A stretch of 64,000 nucleotides of DNA, taken from positions 310,765 to 374,764 of the forward strand of contig NZ_QWDC01000004.1 in the NCBI RefSeq assembly GCF_003432115.1. The letters are read 5' to 3'. Position numbers and translations under genes: made by a program. Below are positions 34,217 to 43,837 of this stretch, piece after piece. The notes under the pieces were generated by a model, which was not told where the DNA came from, did not search any database, and worked only from the letters and a program-made list of their open reading frames with translations. Position 1 is the first letter of the stretch. Each line of letters opens with the position of its first letter. The DNA is from Mucilaginibacter conchicola (GTDB lineage Bacteria > Bacteroidota > Bacteroidia > Sphingobacteriales > Sphingobacteriaceae).

Positions 34217-35740
34217 GTGGAAGATAACAAAAAAGTAGTATTAATAATACTGGATGGCTGGGGTTACGGTCGTAACGATGCCTCAAATGCAATTGTAGCC
34301 GCTAAAACGCCGTTTTTTGACGCTGCGTTAACCAAATATCCAAACTCAAAATTAGAAGCATCGGGCTTAGCCGTTGGTTTGCCCGAGGGGCAGATGGGTA
34401 ACTCTGAGGTTGGCCACATGAACCTGGGTGCAGGCCGTGTTGTTTACCAGGAGCTTGGCCGTATCAACAAAGCCGTGCTTGATAACGAGTTTGTGCAAAA
34501 CGAAACCATCCTTGGCGCATTTAACTATGCTAAAGAGAATGATAAAGACCTTCACTTTATTGGTTTGGTAAGTGATGGCGGTGTGCATGCCCATATCAAC
34601 CACTTAAAAGGTTTAACAGATGCCACCAAAGCTTTGGGTTTAGAGAAAGTATTTGTACATGCCTTTTTAGATGGCCGCGATACCGACCCAAACTCGGGTT
34701 TAAAGTTTATTACCGACCTTGAACATCACATTGCCGATTCGCCTGCGCGTTTGGCATCGGCCATTGGCCGATACTACGCTATGGACCGCGATAACCGCTG
34801 GGAACGTGTTAAACTGGCCTATGACCTTATGGTTAAAGGCGAAGGCGCACCAACTAATGATATTTTAGCATCGATTGAGAGATCGTACGCCGAAGGTGTT
34901 ACCGACGAGTTTATTAAACCGATAGTAAAAGTTGGTGAAGATGGCCAGCCGATAGCGGTTATAAAAGACGGTGACGTGGTGATCTGCTTCAACTTCCGTA
35001 CGGATAGGGGCCGCGAAATTTCGCAGGCACTTACCCAGAAAGAGTTCCCGGAGTACGATATGAAGCCACTTGATATCGACTATGTTACCATGACCTCTTA
35101 TGATGAGACGTTTAAAAACGTAAAAGTGGTTTTCCGTAAGGATGATCTGAGCAAAACCCTTGGCGAAGTTTTAGAAAGCGCCGGCAAAAAGCAGATCCGC
35201 ATTGCCGAGACGGAGAAATATCCGCACGTAACGTTCTTCTTCTCGGGTGGCCGCGAAAAAGAATTTGAAGGCGAAAAGCGTTTATTAGTGCCATCACCAA
35301 AAGTGGCTACTTATGACCTGCAGCCCGAAATGAGTGCCGAAGGTATCCGCGATGCCATCATCCCCGAGCTGGAGCAAAGCTGGCCTGATTTTGTGTGTTT
35401 AAATTTTGCCAATACTGATATGGTTGGCCACACCGGCGTATTTGAGGCTGTTGTTAAAGCTGCCGAAACTGCCGATGCCTGCACACAGGCTGTGGTTGAA
35501 GCGGGTTTAAAAACAGGTTATTCGTTCATCATCATTGCCGACCACGGTAATGCCGATTATATGATAAACGAAGATGGTTCGCCAAATACTGCACACACCA
35601 CCAACCTGGTGCCATGTATTATAATTGATAACGATGTTAAGCAGGTAAAAGACGGTAAACTGGGCGATATTGCCCCAACCGTATTAAACATTTTAGGCGT
35701 GCCTATCCCTGCAGAAATGACCGGTAATGTATTGGTATAA
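34217..35740 (+). CDS. gpmI: 2,3-bisphosphoglycerate-independent phosphoglycerate mutase
   Basis: Interconverts 3- and 2-phosphoglycerate in glycolysis using two manganese ions. From GTG 34217: 'VVLIILDGWGYG' with metal ligand D13, and 'MGNSEVGHMNLGAG' with the phospho-serine S63; 'DGRDTDPNSG', 'DRDNRWER' and 'ADHGNADYM' complete the active site. The frame also opens at ATG 34187, but the extra ten residues (MFKRCFYICI) are foreign to the family and cover a promoter box. It overlaps the following lipoprotein gene by 14 nt. Confidence 0.94.
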   Translation: MEDNKKVVLIILDGWGYGRNDASNAIVAAKTPFFDAALTKYPNSKLEASGLAVGLPEGQMGNSEVGHMNLGAGRVVYQELGRINKAVLDNEFVQNETILGAFNYAKENDKDLHFIGLVSDGGVHAHINHLKGLTDATKALGLEKVFVHAFLDGRDTDPNSGLKFITDLEHHIADSPARLASAIGRYYAMDRDNRWERVKLAYDLMVKGEGAPTNDILASIERSYAEGVTDEFIKPIVKVGEDGQPIAVIKDGDVVICFNFRTDRGREISQALTQKEFPEYDMKPLDIDYVTMTSYDETFKNVKVVFRKDDLSKTLGEVLESAGKKQIRIAETEKYPHVTFFFSGGREKEFEGEKRLLVPSPKVATYDLQPEMSAEGIRDAIIPELEQSWPDFVCLNFANTDMVGHTGVFEAVVKAAETADACTQAVVEAGLKTGYSFIIIADHGNADYMINEDGSPNTAHTTNLVPCIIIDNDVKQVKDGKLGDIAPTVLNILGVPIPAEMTGNVLV

Positions 35741-36281
35741 TACGATCAAAGAAACATTTGTAACTACAAGCGTGCTGCTGCTTTTAAGCGGCAGCTACGC
35801 CTGTAATAAGCCCGAAATAAAAGAAACCGGTGCCGAGCTGAAGTACTTTGATCTTAAAGGATATTTTAAGCAGCAAGCCGACCAATTGAAGCAGGCAAAC
35901 CCCGAGGTGAATAAATCTGTTGCACACAACGGAACTACCGAGGCCAAAAAGGTGCACATTACCGCCTGGAGCCAGGAGTTGAACCTGTTTGCCGAGAGTG
36001 ATATTAACAAACCTGCCTGGCGCAGCAGCTACGCAGTAAAAAGCAATGCAGACAGCATTATCTATACGGCGCTGTCGCCCGAATTAAAGACCCGCCAGGT
36101 CATCATCAGGAAAAATGGTGCTAATGTTACCGAGATAGCCATATTTAACAGCGCGCATAACTTTTTGTATAACACTACCGAAAGGCTTGTTTACATGCCC
36201 GGCAAGTATTATTCAATAGATAAAAACCAAAAGGTAAAAGTAATGGGGGCTAATGATTACCGCATTAAAGGCAATTTTTAA
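35727..36281 (+). CDS. Putative lipoprotein of unknown function
   Basis: 184 residues. A hydrophobic stretch 'SVLLLLSGSYAC' ends in a lipobox cysteine (C26), so a lipid-anchored envelope protein is likely; the rest has no motif I recognise (contains 'KVHITAWSQELNLFAESDI' and 'LKTRQVIIRKNG'). The ATG lies within the end of gpmI (14-nt overlap), so translation is probably coupled. Its stop overlaps the stop of the convergent TPR gene by 4 nt. Confidence 0.7.
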   Translation: MYWYNTIKETFVTTSVLLLLSGSYACNKPEIKETGAELKYFDLKGYFKQQADQLKQANPEVNKSVAHNGTTEAKKVHITAWSQELNLFAESDINKPAWRSSYAVKSNADSIIYTALSPELKTRQVIIRKNGANVTEIAIFNSAHNFLYNTTERLVYMPGKYYSIDKNQKVKVMGANDYRIKGNF

Positions 36282-36901
36282 TGATGGCCTACGGCTGTAG
36301 CCAGTTTTTCTTTAGATAACTCTATCAGTGATGCAATATCGGCCCGGTTAGGATTGTCGTTGATCACTTTTTCCAGGTCGGCAATTGAAGCTTTTAATGA
36401 GCTGATGCCCCTCGCTTTATCAAATGTATGTGTATTGGGCTGCAGCTTAAATTCGGCATATTCGCGATAGGCTATCCCTCGGGTTTGCAGGCATTTACCC
36501 CTTTCGGCAGGGTCAATGGCAATAGACTTGGTGAGGTCAAATATCGCCCCTAATAAATATTTCTCTCGCTCCTGCGGCGATAGGTAGGTATCTTTCCCCA
36601 TATAACCTTTTGCACGGGCACGGTAGTAATATGCCGATGCATCGGTAGGGTTTATAAAAATTACCTTATCATAAGAGCTGATGGATTTGCGATAGTTTTG
36701 GCTGTGATAGTACGAGTAACCCAGCATCCAATACGCATTGGCGTTTGTAGAATCAATCATACATCCTTTCTCCAACTGTTTTACGGCGGCTTTAAAGTTG
36801 CCATCCAAAAACGCCTGCTGGCCCATTTTTACATAGGCATTTTGTGCCGATGACTCGAGCGAGGTAAAAAGGAATAAAGAGATGATAGCGGGTAGCCTCA
36901 T
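36278..36901 (-). CDS. Secreted TPR protein
   Basis: 207 residues with a signal peptide (about 1-20, ending SSAQ) and at least two tetratricopeptide repeats: about 37-70 ('NAYWMLGYSYYHSQNYRKSI') and 71-104 ('ASAYYYRARAKGYMG'). TPR domains bind partner proteins, but nothing shows which. It is related in design to the TPR gene at 41787. Converges with the lipoprotein gene with a 4-nt overlap of stops. Confidence 0.8.
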   Translation of the reverse strand: MRLPAIISLFLFTSLESSAQNAYVKMGQQAFLDGNFKAAVKQLEKGCMIDSTNANAYWMLGYSYYHSQNYRKSISSYDKVIFINPTDASAYYYRARAKGYMGKDTYLSPQEREKYLLGAIFDLTKSIAIDPAERGKCLQTRGIAYREYAEFKLQPNTHTFDKARGISSLKASIADLEKVINDNPNRADIASLIELSKEKLATAVGHH

Positions 36902-37013
36902 TTAATTAATACGCGTATAAGCCAATAACTAACAATACAACATTTTATTATGTACGCTAATTGAATTTTAATCAATTATTTGCGCTACACTTCAAAATAA
37001 ACCCTCATGCTAA

Positions 37014-38180
37014 TTGCCAGGGCCATTTAGCAAGTATAGTATTTTTAAATTAATAACATTTGGTGTTGTTTTAAATGTTATTTCTTGGTTAATTACGTTA
37101 ATAATAAAGCAAGCTGCTGCAACCAATTATAAGCTGATGGATTTTTTAAAAGCGATAGTAAACGATTTTAAAGGTTTCTGGAACCTTAGCGGACTGATAG
37201 ATATCATCAGCTCGGGTAACTATGATAAATTTTTAACGTACGATGGCATGCTCTCCCTGCTTGGGCCTGTGGTGCCGTTCCTGCTACTGTTTGAGATTAT
37301 CCGTGCTGCCTTTTATAAACGCTTTAAGGTGATCAATTACAAGATCTCTTTTTGGACGTACGTGCTGAATGCCTTTGTAGGTCGCGTTATATCGTTTGGC
37401 TTAGTGGGGCTTTGTATCAAATGGCTTTTGCCGCATGCGCTTTTTAAAACCAGCTTTACCTGGTACTGGTTTATTTACAGCTATATTATTTGGGAGTTTG
37501 CGCATTTCTGGTACCATTATCTGGCGCACAAAGTAAGGGTGCTGTGGTGCCTGCACTCTACCCATCACGCGCCCGAAGATATGAACCTCGCGGTAAGCTA
37601 TGCCCACTTCTTTTTGGAAGCGCCTTATGCCGATTTTATCCGCACATCCATCGCTATTTTATTAGGTGTAAACCCTGCTGTGCTTTTTGTGATCATGTTT
37701 ATTGATGGTTTCTGGGGAACGCTGATCCACGTAGGCGAAAATATTGTAAAAGACGGCCGCCTGGGTTTTCTTAACAAAATAATCCTTACCCCATCGCACC
37801 ATCGTGTGCACCATGCACGTAATGTGGTTTATATGGATACCAATTTCTGTAACCTGCTAAACGTATGGGACAGGGTATTCCGCACCTATCACGAGGAAGA
37901 TATCAAGATCCCGATTGAATACGGTATCAGCAGGCCCATGATCAAAAACAGTTTTCTGGATGCTTATTTCGGCGAGATCATTGCGCTGGCAAAAGATGTT
38001 TATCGCGCGCCGGGCATCAAAAATAAGATCATGTACATTTTTATGCCACCCGGCTGGAGCCATACCGGCGACCATAAAATGACCCACGTGGTGCGCAAAA
38101 AATACTTTGAAGACCTGGCCAAACATAAAACAGATGCCACGCAGGTTGCCCCGCAAAACAGCGAAATGGTAAGCAGCTGA
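37014..38180 (+). CDS. Sterol desaturase / fatty acid hydroxylase superfamily protein
   Basis: 388 residues with several membrane helices (about 12-30, 80-100, 115-135, 150-170, 210-235) and the di-iron histidine clusters of this superfamily: HFWYH then a nearby 'LAHK', HSTHH, and 'SHHRVHHARN'. The enzymes add hydroxyl groups or double bonds to lipids using oxygen. The true substrate is unknown. The start is a TTG; the nearby ATG at 37007 is in another frame with an early stop. Transcribed alone. Confidence 0.88.
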   Translation: MPGPFSKYSIFKLITFGVVLNVISWLITLIIKQAAATNYKLMDFLKAIVNDFKGFWNLSGLIDIISSGNYDKFLTYDGMLSLLGPVVPFLLLFEIIRAAFYKRFKVINYKISFWTYVLNAFVGRVISFGLVGLCIKWLLPHALFKTSFTWYWFIYSYIIWEFAHFWYHYLAHKVRVLWCLHSTHHAPEDMNLAVSYAHFFLEAPYADFIRTSIAILLGVNPAVLFVIMFIDGFWGTLIHVGENIVKDGRLGFLNKIILTPSHHRVHHARNVVYMDTNFCNLLNVWDRVFRTYHEEDIKIPIEYGISRPMIKNSFLDAYFGEIIALAKDVYRAPGIKNKIMYIFMPPGWSHTGDHKMTHVVRKKYFEDLAKHKTDATQVAPQNSEMVSS

Positions 38181-38345
38181 GCAAGCATCGCCCCAAAACT
38201 TACTGACTTTTTTTCATCTTTTAAGGAAACTCTTTGGCGTGCCTTATATTTTAATTTGGCCTTAAATTGTTAATAACGAGTTTGTTGCAAACCATTTGGC
38301 GCAAGCCATCGTAAATAGAGCATACTGGCACAGCTCTTGAAACCT

Positions 38346-38353
38346 TATATTTG
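38346..38353 (+). promoter_or_regulatory. -7 box (TATATTTG) upstream of lon
   Basis: An exact TAnnTTTG match 95 nt before the lon ATG, in a 268-nt gap that otherwise holds no gene longer than the 17-codon frame at 38415-38468. It implies a comparatively long leader. Confidence 0.55.
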
Positions 38354-38448
38354 CAAGTTATATTTATACTTCAATTAGCATTACTTACTTGCACGTTGGT
38401 ATTTAACTGCCATTATGACGCTAATTGAGCCTACACGAAAGGTGATTA

Positions 38449-40926
38449 ATGAGTTACGACCCGTTTGATTTTAAGAATACAATGCCTTCTATTAATGAAG
38501 ATTCCGAATTTTTCCCGCTGATGTCATCAGAGGATGAAGAGGAAATGAATAATGAGCAGGTACCTGATATAGTTTCTATCCTTCCGCTGCGCAATACGGT
38601 GCTTTTCCCGGGCGTGGTTATCCCTATCACCGTTGGCAGGGATAAATCTATCAAACTCATTCGCGATGCTAACAAAGGTAACCGTCTTATCGGCGTGGTT
38701 GCCCAGCAGGATGTGAATGTTGAAGACCCTGCGTTTGAGCAACTGCACAAAACAGGTACAGTAGCCCTCATCATAAAAATGCTGCAAATGCCCGATGGTA
38801 ACACCACCGTTATCTTGCAAGGTAAAAAGCGTTTCAGGTTAGGAGAGGAGATACAAAGCGACCCTTACATAAAAGCTACCATTGAGCCTTTTAAAGAGGT
38901 AAAACCAAAAGAAGATAAAGAGTTTAAAGCCTTGTCGGCATCTATTAAAGACATGGCCATGAGCATTATCCAGTTGTCGCCCAACATCCCGAGCGAAGCT
39001 GGTATTGCCATCAGGAATATCGAGAGCACATCGTTTTTGATCAACTTTATTGCATCAAACATGAATGCCGATGTACCGGCCAAGCAGAAGCTGCTGGAAA
39101 CCCTGAGCCTGCGCGACAGGATGAATGCTGTATTAGAGCATTTAACGCTTGATCTGCAGATGTTGGAACTGAAAAATCAGATCCAAACCAAAGTACGCGT
39201 TGACCTGGATAAGCAACAGCGCGATTATTTCCTTAATCAGCAATTGAAAACTATCCAGGAAGAGCTTGGCGGTTCAACCCCCGACCTTGAACTGGATAAC
39301 CTGCGCCAGCGTGCCCTTAAAAAGAAATGGCCTGCCGAGGTAAAAACTCATTTCAGTAAAGAGCTGGAGAAACTGGGCCGAACCAACCCCGCCGCGGCAG
39401 ATTATTCGGTACAGATAAACTATCTGGAGTTATTGCTCGATCTGCCATGGAACGAGTTCACCAAAGATAACTTTGATTTGAAGCGTGCGCAGAAAATACT
39501 GGATAAAGACCATTTTGGTTTGGATAAAGTAAAGCAGCGCATCATCGAATATCTGGCGGTGCTGAAGCTTAAACACAACATGAAAGCGCCTATCCTTTGT
39601 TTGGTTGGCCCTCCGGGTGTTGGTAAAACGTCACTGGGTAAATCAATTGCGAAGGCTTTAGGGCGTAAATATGTGCGTATGGCGCTTGGCGGCGTGCGCG
39701 ATGAGGCCGAGATACGTGGCCACCGTAAAACATACATCGGCGCTATGCCGGGCCGAGTGATACAGTCGTTGAAGAAAGCCGGTGCTGCCAACCCTGTTTT
39801 TATTTTGGATGAGATTGATAAGGTAAGCAACGATTTCCGTGGCGACCCTTCATCAGCCCTCTTAGAGGTGCTGGATCCCGAACAGAACAGCACTTTTTAT
39901 GATAACTACGTGGAGATGGATTTCGACCTGTCTAACGTAATGTTCATCGCTACAGCAAACTCGCTGAGCAGCATACAGCCTGCTTTGTTAGATCGTATGG
40001 AGATCATTGAGGTGAACGGTTATACTATTGAGGAGAAAACCGAGATAGCCAAACGCCACCTGGTACCCAAACAGCGCGAAGCACACGGTTTAACCAGCAA
40101 AGAGGTGAATATCAAAAACGATGTGCTGGAGAAGATCATTGAGGATTATACCCGCGAGTCGGGCGTGCGCTCATTGGAGAAAAAGATAGGCTCTGTAGTA
40201 CGTGGTGTTGCCAAAAGCATTGCCATGGAAGAGACTTACAATACCCAGGTAAGCAAAAAAGATGTAGAGAAGATTCTGGGCGCTCCCATTTTCGACAAAG
40301 ACCTTTACGAGAATAATGATACCGCAGGTGTGGTAACAGGCCTAGCCTGGACATCTGTTGGCGGCGATATATTGTTCATAGAAGCAAGTCTTAGTCCCGG
40401 TAACGGCAAACTGACGCTGACAGGTAGTTTAGGTGATGTGATGAAAGAATCTGTCACTATCGCCTTAGGTTACCTGCGTGCCCATGCTGCAGAGTTTGGT
40501 ATCGAGTATAAATTATTTGAGCAATGGGATGTGCATGTACACGTGCCCGCGGGTGCAACACCTAAAGATGGCCCATCAGCAGGTATTACGATGTTGACGG
40601 CGCTGGTGTCGGCATTTACCCAACGCAAAGTAAAACCGCACCTGGCCATGACGGGCGAGATAACCCTGCGCGGCCGCGTGTTGCCTGTTGGCGGTATAAA
40701 AGAGAAAATCTTAGCCGCGAAACGTGCCAACATCAAAGAGATCATCCTTTGCAGATCGAATCAGAAAGATATCCTCGAAATAAAAGAAGACTACATTAGA
40801 GATATGCAGTTCCACTACGTAACTGATATGGGCGATGTGATCAAGCTTGCCCTGTTGAACGAGAAGGTGAAAAACCCGATAGATTTAACAGTGAGGGAGA
40901 AACAACCGAGCCCCCCAACCCCCTGA
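38449..40926 (+). CDS. lon: ATP-dependent protease Lon
   Basis: 825 residues. N-terminal substrate-binding domain (about 38-235), AAA+ ATPase with Walker [10 protein letters not shown] at 387-395 and '[10 protein letters not shown]', then the serine protease domain with S710 ([10 protein letters not shown]) and the catalytic lysine in the KEK segment at 751-753. It degrades misfolded and regulatory proteins in the cytoplasm. The last residues (about EKQPSPPTP) come from a palindromic repeat that contains the stop codon. Upstream in-frame TGA at 38443 fixes the ATG start. Confidence 0.97.
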   Translation: MSYDPFDFKNTMPSINEDSEFFPLMSSEDEEEMNNEQVPDIVSILPLRNTVLFPGVVIPITVGRDKSIKLIRDANKGNRLIGVVAQQDVNVEDPAFEQLHKTGTVALIIKMLQMPDGNTTVILQGKKRFRLGEEIQSDPYIKATIEPFKEVKPKEDKEFKALSASIKDMAMSIIQLSPNIPSEAGIAIRNIESTSFLINFIASNMNADVPAKQKLLETLSLRDRMNAVLEHLTLDLQMLELKNQIQTKVRVDLDKQQRDYFLNQQLKTIQEELGGSTPDLELDNLRQRALKKKWPAEVKTHFSKELEKLGRTNPAAADYSVQINYLELLLDLPWNEFTKDNFDLKRAQKILDKDHFGLDKVKQRIIEYLAVLKLKHNMKAPILCLVGPPGVGKTSLGKSIAKALGRKYVRMALGGVRDEAEIRGHRKTYIGAMPGRVIQSLKKAGAANPVFILDEIDKVSNDFRGDPSSALLEVLDPEQNSTFYDNYVEMDFDLSNVMFIATANSLSSIQPALLDRMEIIEVNGYTIEEKTEIAKRHLVPKQREAHGLTSKEVNIKNDVLEKIIEDYTRESGVRSLEKKIGSVVRGVAKSIAMEETYNTQVSKKDVEKILGAPIFDKDLYENNDTAGVVTGLAWTSVGGDILFIEASLSPGNGKLTLTGSLGDVMKESVTIALGYLRAHAAEFGIEYKLFEQWDVHVHVPAGATPKDGPSAGITMLTALVSAFTQRKVKPHLAMTGEITLRGRVLPVGGIKEKILAAKRANIKEIILCRSNQKDILEIKEDYIRDMQFHYVTDMGDVIKLALLNEKVKNPIDLTVREKQPSPPTP

Positions 40927-40939
40927 AGGGGGAGCTTTT
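40908..40939 (+). repeat. Solo family F-type hairpin forming the lon 3' end
   Basis: gagccccccaaccccctga pairs with agggggagctttt; the lon stop TGA lies in the loop. The same sequence type is intergenic elsewhere (32696-32832). Confidence 0.7.
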
Positions 40940-40947
40940 GTAGAAAT

Positions 40948-40978
40948 AAAAGAGCTACTTAAAAAGTAGCTCTTTTAT
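40948..40978 (+). terminator. Intrinsic terminator after lon
   Basis: Stem aaaagagctactt / aagtagctctttt with a short A loop and a trailing T-rich run, about 20 nt after the stop. Confidence 0.8.
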
Positions 40979-40993
40979 TTTAATAAATAAGGC

Positions 40994-41022
40994 TTGTCAT
41001 GCTGAGGAACGAAGCATCTTTT
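40994..41022. repeat. Half element, family D (CATGCTGAGGAACGAAGCATC type)
   Basis: ttgtcatgctgaggaacgaa is followed by gcatctttt. Only the left half is present; the sequence after it (to 41188) is A/T-rich with no other feature I can name. Confidence 0.55.
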
Positions 41023-41188
41023 CGCATTCATAACAGCTGAAAGCTTCTTCTCTGCCAGTGTGAATGATTAATATATTAATTTCCCATCCGTTAAAATATG
41101 TTAACTATGTTAAATAAAGTTAATTGATGTTATAGATTTATTCTTTTGGGTTATAATTGTGTTGAAAATCAAAACTTGTTTCACAATT

Positions 41189-41707
41189 ATGAGAATTATC
41201 AAAACCATCCCTCTGGTGTTATTTGCACTGTTCGTTTTATCGTTAACCAAAACCAATGCACAATCTATCCCCAAAAACACATTTAAACTTGATGTAGGTG
41301 CCGAGGCCCTGCGGCCGCTTAGTGCTGCAAATGATTTTTACGATATTGGAATTGGCGGTACTGCACGCTTAAATTATGGCCTTACTGATAAGTTGGCTGT
41401 TACTTTAACATCCGGTTATTATCATTTCAATTATAAGGGTTCCGGTAATTATAATTTGTACGATGTTAACATTATCCCGATAAAGGCCGGCTTAAAATAT
41501 TTCCTTATCCCCAATGTATACGTAAACGGTGAAGCCGGGGTTGGCCTCGGAAGAACGCCCATAAATTATACAAAAACCATTATAAGTGGGGGCTTTGGCT
41601 GGGTATATAAAGGCCTGGATGTGGGCCTGAAGTATGAGAACAACTTTGGCCGTTATGATGGGTTCAAAAACATAGGCTTACGTGTAGGCTATGGCTTTAA
41701 ATTATAA
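41189..41707 (+). CDS. Outer-membrane beta-barrel protein (paralogue of 60913-61458)
   Basis: 172 residues from ATG 41189: signal peptide (MRIIKTIPLVLFALFV...TNAQ), then about eight amphipathic strands ('GGTARLNYGLTDKLAVTLTSG', core GLTDKLAVTLTSGYY; 'VYVNGEAGVGLGR'; 'GLDVGLKYEN') ending 'IGLRVGYGFKL'. That end, and the strand pattern, match the protein at 60913-61458 ('IGLRVAYGFGL'). A small barrel of the OmpA/OMPb-brl type is likely; function unknown. The longer frame from 41159 adds residues in front of the signal and is rejected. Confidence 0.82.
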   Translation: MRIIKTIPLVLFALFVLSLTKTNAQSIPKNTFKLDVGAEALRPLSAANDFYDIGIGGTARLNYGLTDKLAVTLTSGYYHFNYKGSGNYNLYDVNIIPIKAGLKYFLIPNVYVNGEAGVGLGRTPINYTKTIISGGFGWVYKGLDVGLKYENNFGRYDGFKNIGLRVGYGFKL

Positions 41708-41732
41708 AATCAATATCAGGTAAAATAAAAAG

Positions 41733-41760
41733 AGCAGGGAACATCACCCTGCTTTTTTTT
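41733..41760 (+). terminator. Intrinsic terminator after the beta-barrel gene
   Basis: Stem agcaggg / ccctgct around a 7-nt loop, then nine or more T. Confidence 0.88.
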
Positions 41761-41786
41761 ACATTAGTAATGAAATCCTCATCACA

Positions 41787-42335
41787 ATGAATAATAAATG
41801 CGCACTGTTGTTATGCCTGTTAATGTTAAGTGTTATAACAGGTTATGCTCAGAGTAAAAGGCACAATGCTGATTATTATTTTCATTCGGCCGCCAAATAT
41901 TTAGTCTCCCCGGGGGATGCAGTGACCGATAGCATAATTAAATCAAATATTGCTTTATATACAAAGGCTATTCAACTTGATCATAAATTTTATCAGGCTT
42001 ACCGAAACAGATCAAGAGAATACTACCAATTGAAGCTATACGATAAGGCGATTGCAGATCTGATCTCGGCTATCAGATATGCGAAACCCAAAGAGAAATG
42101 GTATTTATACGAAATGCGGGCCGATATTTATTATGAGATAAACAATTTCAAAGCTGCGGTATATGATTTGGGCTTTGTAATATCGGTTGATGGAAATGTC
42201 GCCAGGGCATATTTAAAGAGGGCAAAAGCTTACTGGCAATTAAATTTAAAAGATAAGGCTTGCAATGATTACAGTAAGGCTTTTAAAATGGATCCGTCTG
42301 TGGCTGATAACAAAGAATTTCTCATTTGTTATTGA
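41787..42335 (+). CDS. Secreted TPR protein
   Basis: 182 residues: signal peptide ending GYAQ (about 1-21), then three TPR-like units: around 47-80 ('IALYTKAIQLDHKFYQAYRN'), 81-115 and 138-175 ('ARAYLKRAKAYWQLNLKDKA'). The final 'ACNDYSKAFKMDP' is typical of TPR ends. Partner unknown. It follows a terminator, so it probably has its own promoter; none was recognised. Confidence 0.8.
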   Translation: MNNKCALLLCLLMLSVITGYAQSKRHNADYYFHSAAKYLVSPGDAVTDSIIKSNIALYTKAIQLDHKFYQAYRNRSREYYQLKLYDKAIADLISAIRYAKPKEKWYLYEMRADIYYEINNFKAAVYDLGFVISVDGNVARAYLKRAKAYWQLNLKDKACNDYSKAFKMDPSVADNKEFLICY

Positions 42336-42420
42336 ACTTTCTGTTCTTAAAATCCAATAAAAAGCCAATAATAAAACAAAGTGATATTCTTACATTAGCA
42401 ACTGCTATTAATCGCTTTTA

Positions 42421-43395
42421 ATGAAGAAATTTATTTTGCTTGCCGCTGTATGCCTGTTTGCTACAGCCGGTGTGTACGCGCAAAGTCGCTCTAAAGAAAT
42501 TGGTTTCCAATCAGATAATGATTCCTTTTTGGCGCAGGGGTCTGACCGTTATTATACCAACGGCTTTTTCCTGTTTTATCGTAAGGGCCTCAATATAGAT
42601 ACATCCGGTACAAACAAGCCTATAAAGCTGGCTAATGCTGTGTTTGGTTTAGAGCTGGGCCAAAAGATCTTCAACGCACGCTCGGGCAGATTGCCTAATG
42701 CCAGCTATGTAGATAGGCCTATTGCCGGTTATACCTATGTAGGCGCCTCGCTAAACCTGTTGGCTAAGGATGAATCGAACATCAAATTTACCGGCAGGGT
42801 AGGTGTTGTAGGCCCTGCGGCAGGTGGTTACCCTATCCAAAAATTCATTCACAAAACATTCGGGTTTTACCAGCTCAATACCTGGCAGTACCAGATACAA
42901 AACGATGTGGAACTAAATTTAACTGCCGATGCAAATAAATTGCTGGCACGCGCATCATGGATAGATCTTACAGCATCCGGTTACGTTAACCTTGGTAACG
43001 GTTTTACAGGTGCAGGCGTTGGCCCAATGATACGCTTGGGCAATTTTAACCAGTTGTTCCAGTCGGTAAGTACGCAGAGTACGGCCAGCCGGTTTGATAA
43101 CAGCCGCCTGCTGCACAAACAAGAAATATTTTTCTACTACAAGCCAATGGCTAATGTAGTAGCCTATGATGCTACTATACAAGGAAGTTTATTCAGGGAT
43201 CATCCGGTTGCCGGTACCGAAGAGATCACTTTAGATAAAAAGCCGTTCATCTTCAGCAACCAGTTCGGCGTAAGTTACGCCAGCAACCGCATAGTGCTTG
43301 ATCTGGGTGTAGTGGTACAAACCCGCGATACCAAACAAATGGTGAAATCAACCCACCAGTGGGGATCTGTTGGGTTGATGTACCGATTTAATTAA
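42421..43395 (+). CDS. LpxR-family lipid A deacylase-like outer-membrane protein
   Basis: 324 residues with signal peptide (to VYAQ, residue 21). The mature N-terminus carries the LpxR signature: 'SDNDSFLAQGSDRYYTNG' with N33, D34 and T46, and further on 'IHKTFGFYQLNTWQYQI' where the catalytic histidine and GW-type motif are expected. LpxR removes the 3'-acyloxyacyl group of lipid A from the outer leaflet. The barrel end is normal. Many Bacteroidota carry such proteins, but lipid A activity here is inferred. The stop overlaps arfB's stop on the other strand by 4 nt. Confidence 0.82.
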   Translation: MKKFILLAAVCLFATAGVYAQSRSKEIGFQSDNDSFLAQGSDRYYTNGFFLFYRKGLNIDTSGTNKPIKLANAVFGLELGQKIFNARSGRLPNASYVDRPIAGYTYVGASLNLLAKDESNIKFTGRVGVVGPAAGGYPIQKFIHKTFGFYQLNTWQYQIQNDVELNLTADANKLLARASWIDLTASGYVNLGNGFTGAGVGPMIRLGNFNQLFQSVSTQSTASRFDNSRLLHKQEIFFYYKPMANVVAYDATIQGSLFRDHPVAGTEEITLDKKPFIFSNQFGVSYASNRIVLDLGVVVQTRDTKQMVKSTHQWGSVGLMYRFN

Positions 43396-43802
43396 TCATC
43401 AAACGCACGGCGGCGATCGGCTTTCTTAGCTGAGTGCTTCTTTTTATCATCCACACGGGCCGCTTTTGCGGCCCTGCTCATTTTGGTAGGTTTACGCACC
43501 TTTCGCTTTTGCATAGCTTGTGTAAGCAGAACTATCAGGCGCTCAACGGCTATCTCTTTGTTCAGAAACTGGCTGCGCTCTTCATCGCAAACCACCTGCA
43601 CCAAACCATCCTTATTAAACCGCGATTGCAGTTTTTCGCCCAGGATGGTCTTCTCTTCATCGCTAAACAAAGCTGAATCATGGATAGAAAAAAGCAACTC
43701 AACCTTGGTTGATACCTTGTTAACATTTTGCCCGCCTTTGCCGCCACTGCGCGATGTTTTATATTGCACCTCTCGCTGCAGGTCTGCCTTGTTTAAGTTC
43801 AT
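43392..43802 (-). CDS. arfB: Alternative ribosome-rescue peptidyl-tRNA hydrolase
   Basis: 136 residues with the release-factor GGQ motif at 23-25 (SGGKGGQNVNKVST) and a long basic C-terminal tail (from about 100, 'KMSRAAKAARVDDKKKHSAKK', core KKKHSAKKADRRR) that enters the empty mRNA channel. The family frees stalled ribosomes without a stop codon. Its ATG is only five bases from an excellent -33/-7 promoter, suggesting a nearly leaderless mRNA. Divergent from cmk. Confidence 0.93.
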   Translation of the reverse strand: MNLNKADLQREVQYKTSRSGGKGGQNVNKVSTKVELLFSIHDSALFSDEEKTILGEKLQSRFNKDGLVQVVCDEERSQFLNKEIAVERLIVLLTQAMQKRKVRKPTKMSRAAKAARVDDKKKHSAKKADRRRAFDD

Positions 43803-43807
43803 GATAG

Positions 43808-43837
43808 CAAAGGTAATTAATCAAACCGAGCTGCAAA
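43808..43837 (-). promoter_or_regulatory. Promoter of arfB (-33 TTTG, -7 TACCTTTG)
   Basis: On the minus strand TTTG (43834-43837) and TACCTTTG (43808-43815) are separated by 18 nt, an ideal Bacteroidota promoter. Five bases lie between the -7 box and the ATG. The -33 box falls in a 'ctgcaaact' repeat unit. Confidence 0.7.

Noticed and set aside
38181-38448. tRNA or small RNA gene upstream of lon
   Set aside because: No cloverleaf pairing or CCA end is apparent; only a promoter box and a short overlapping frame were seen.
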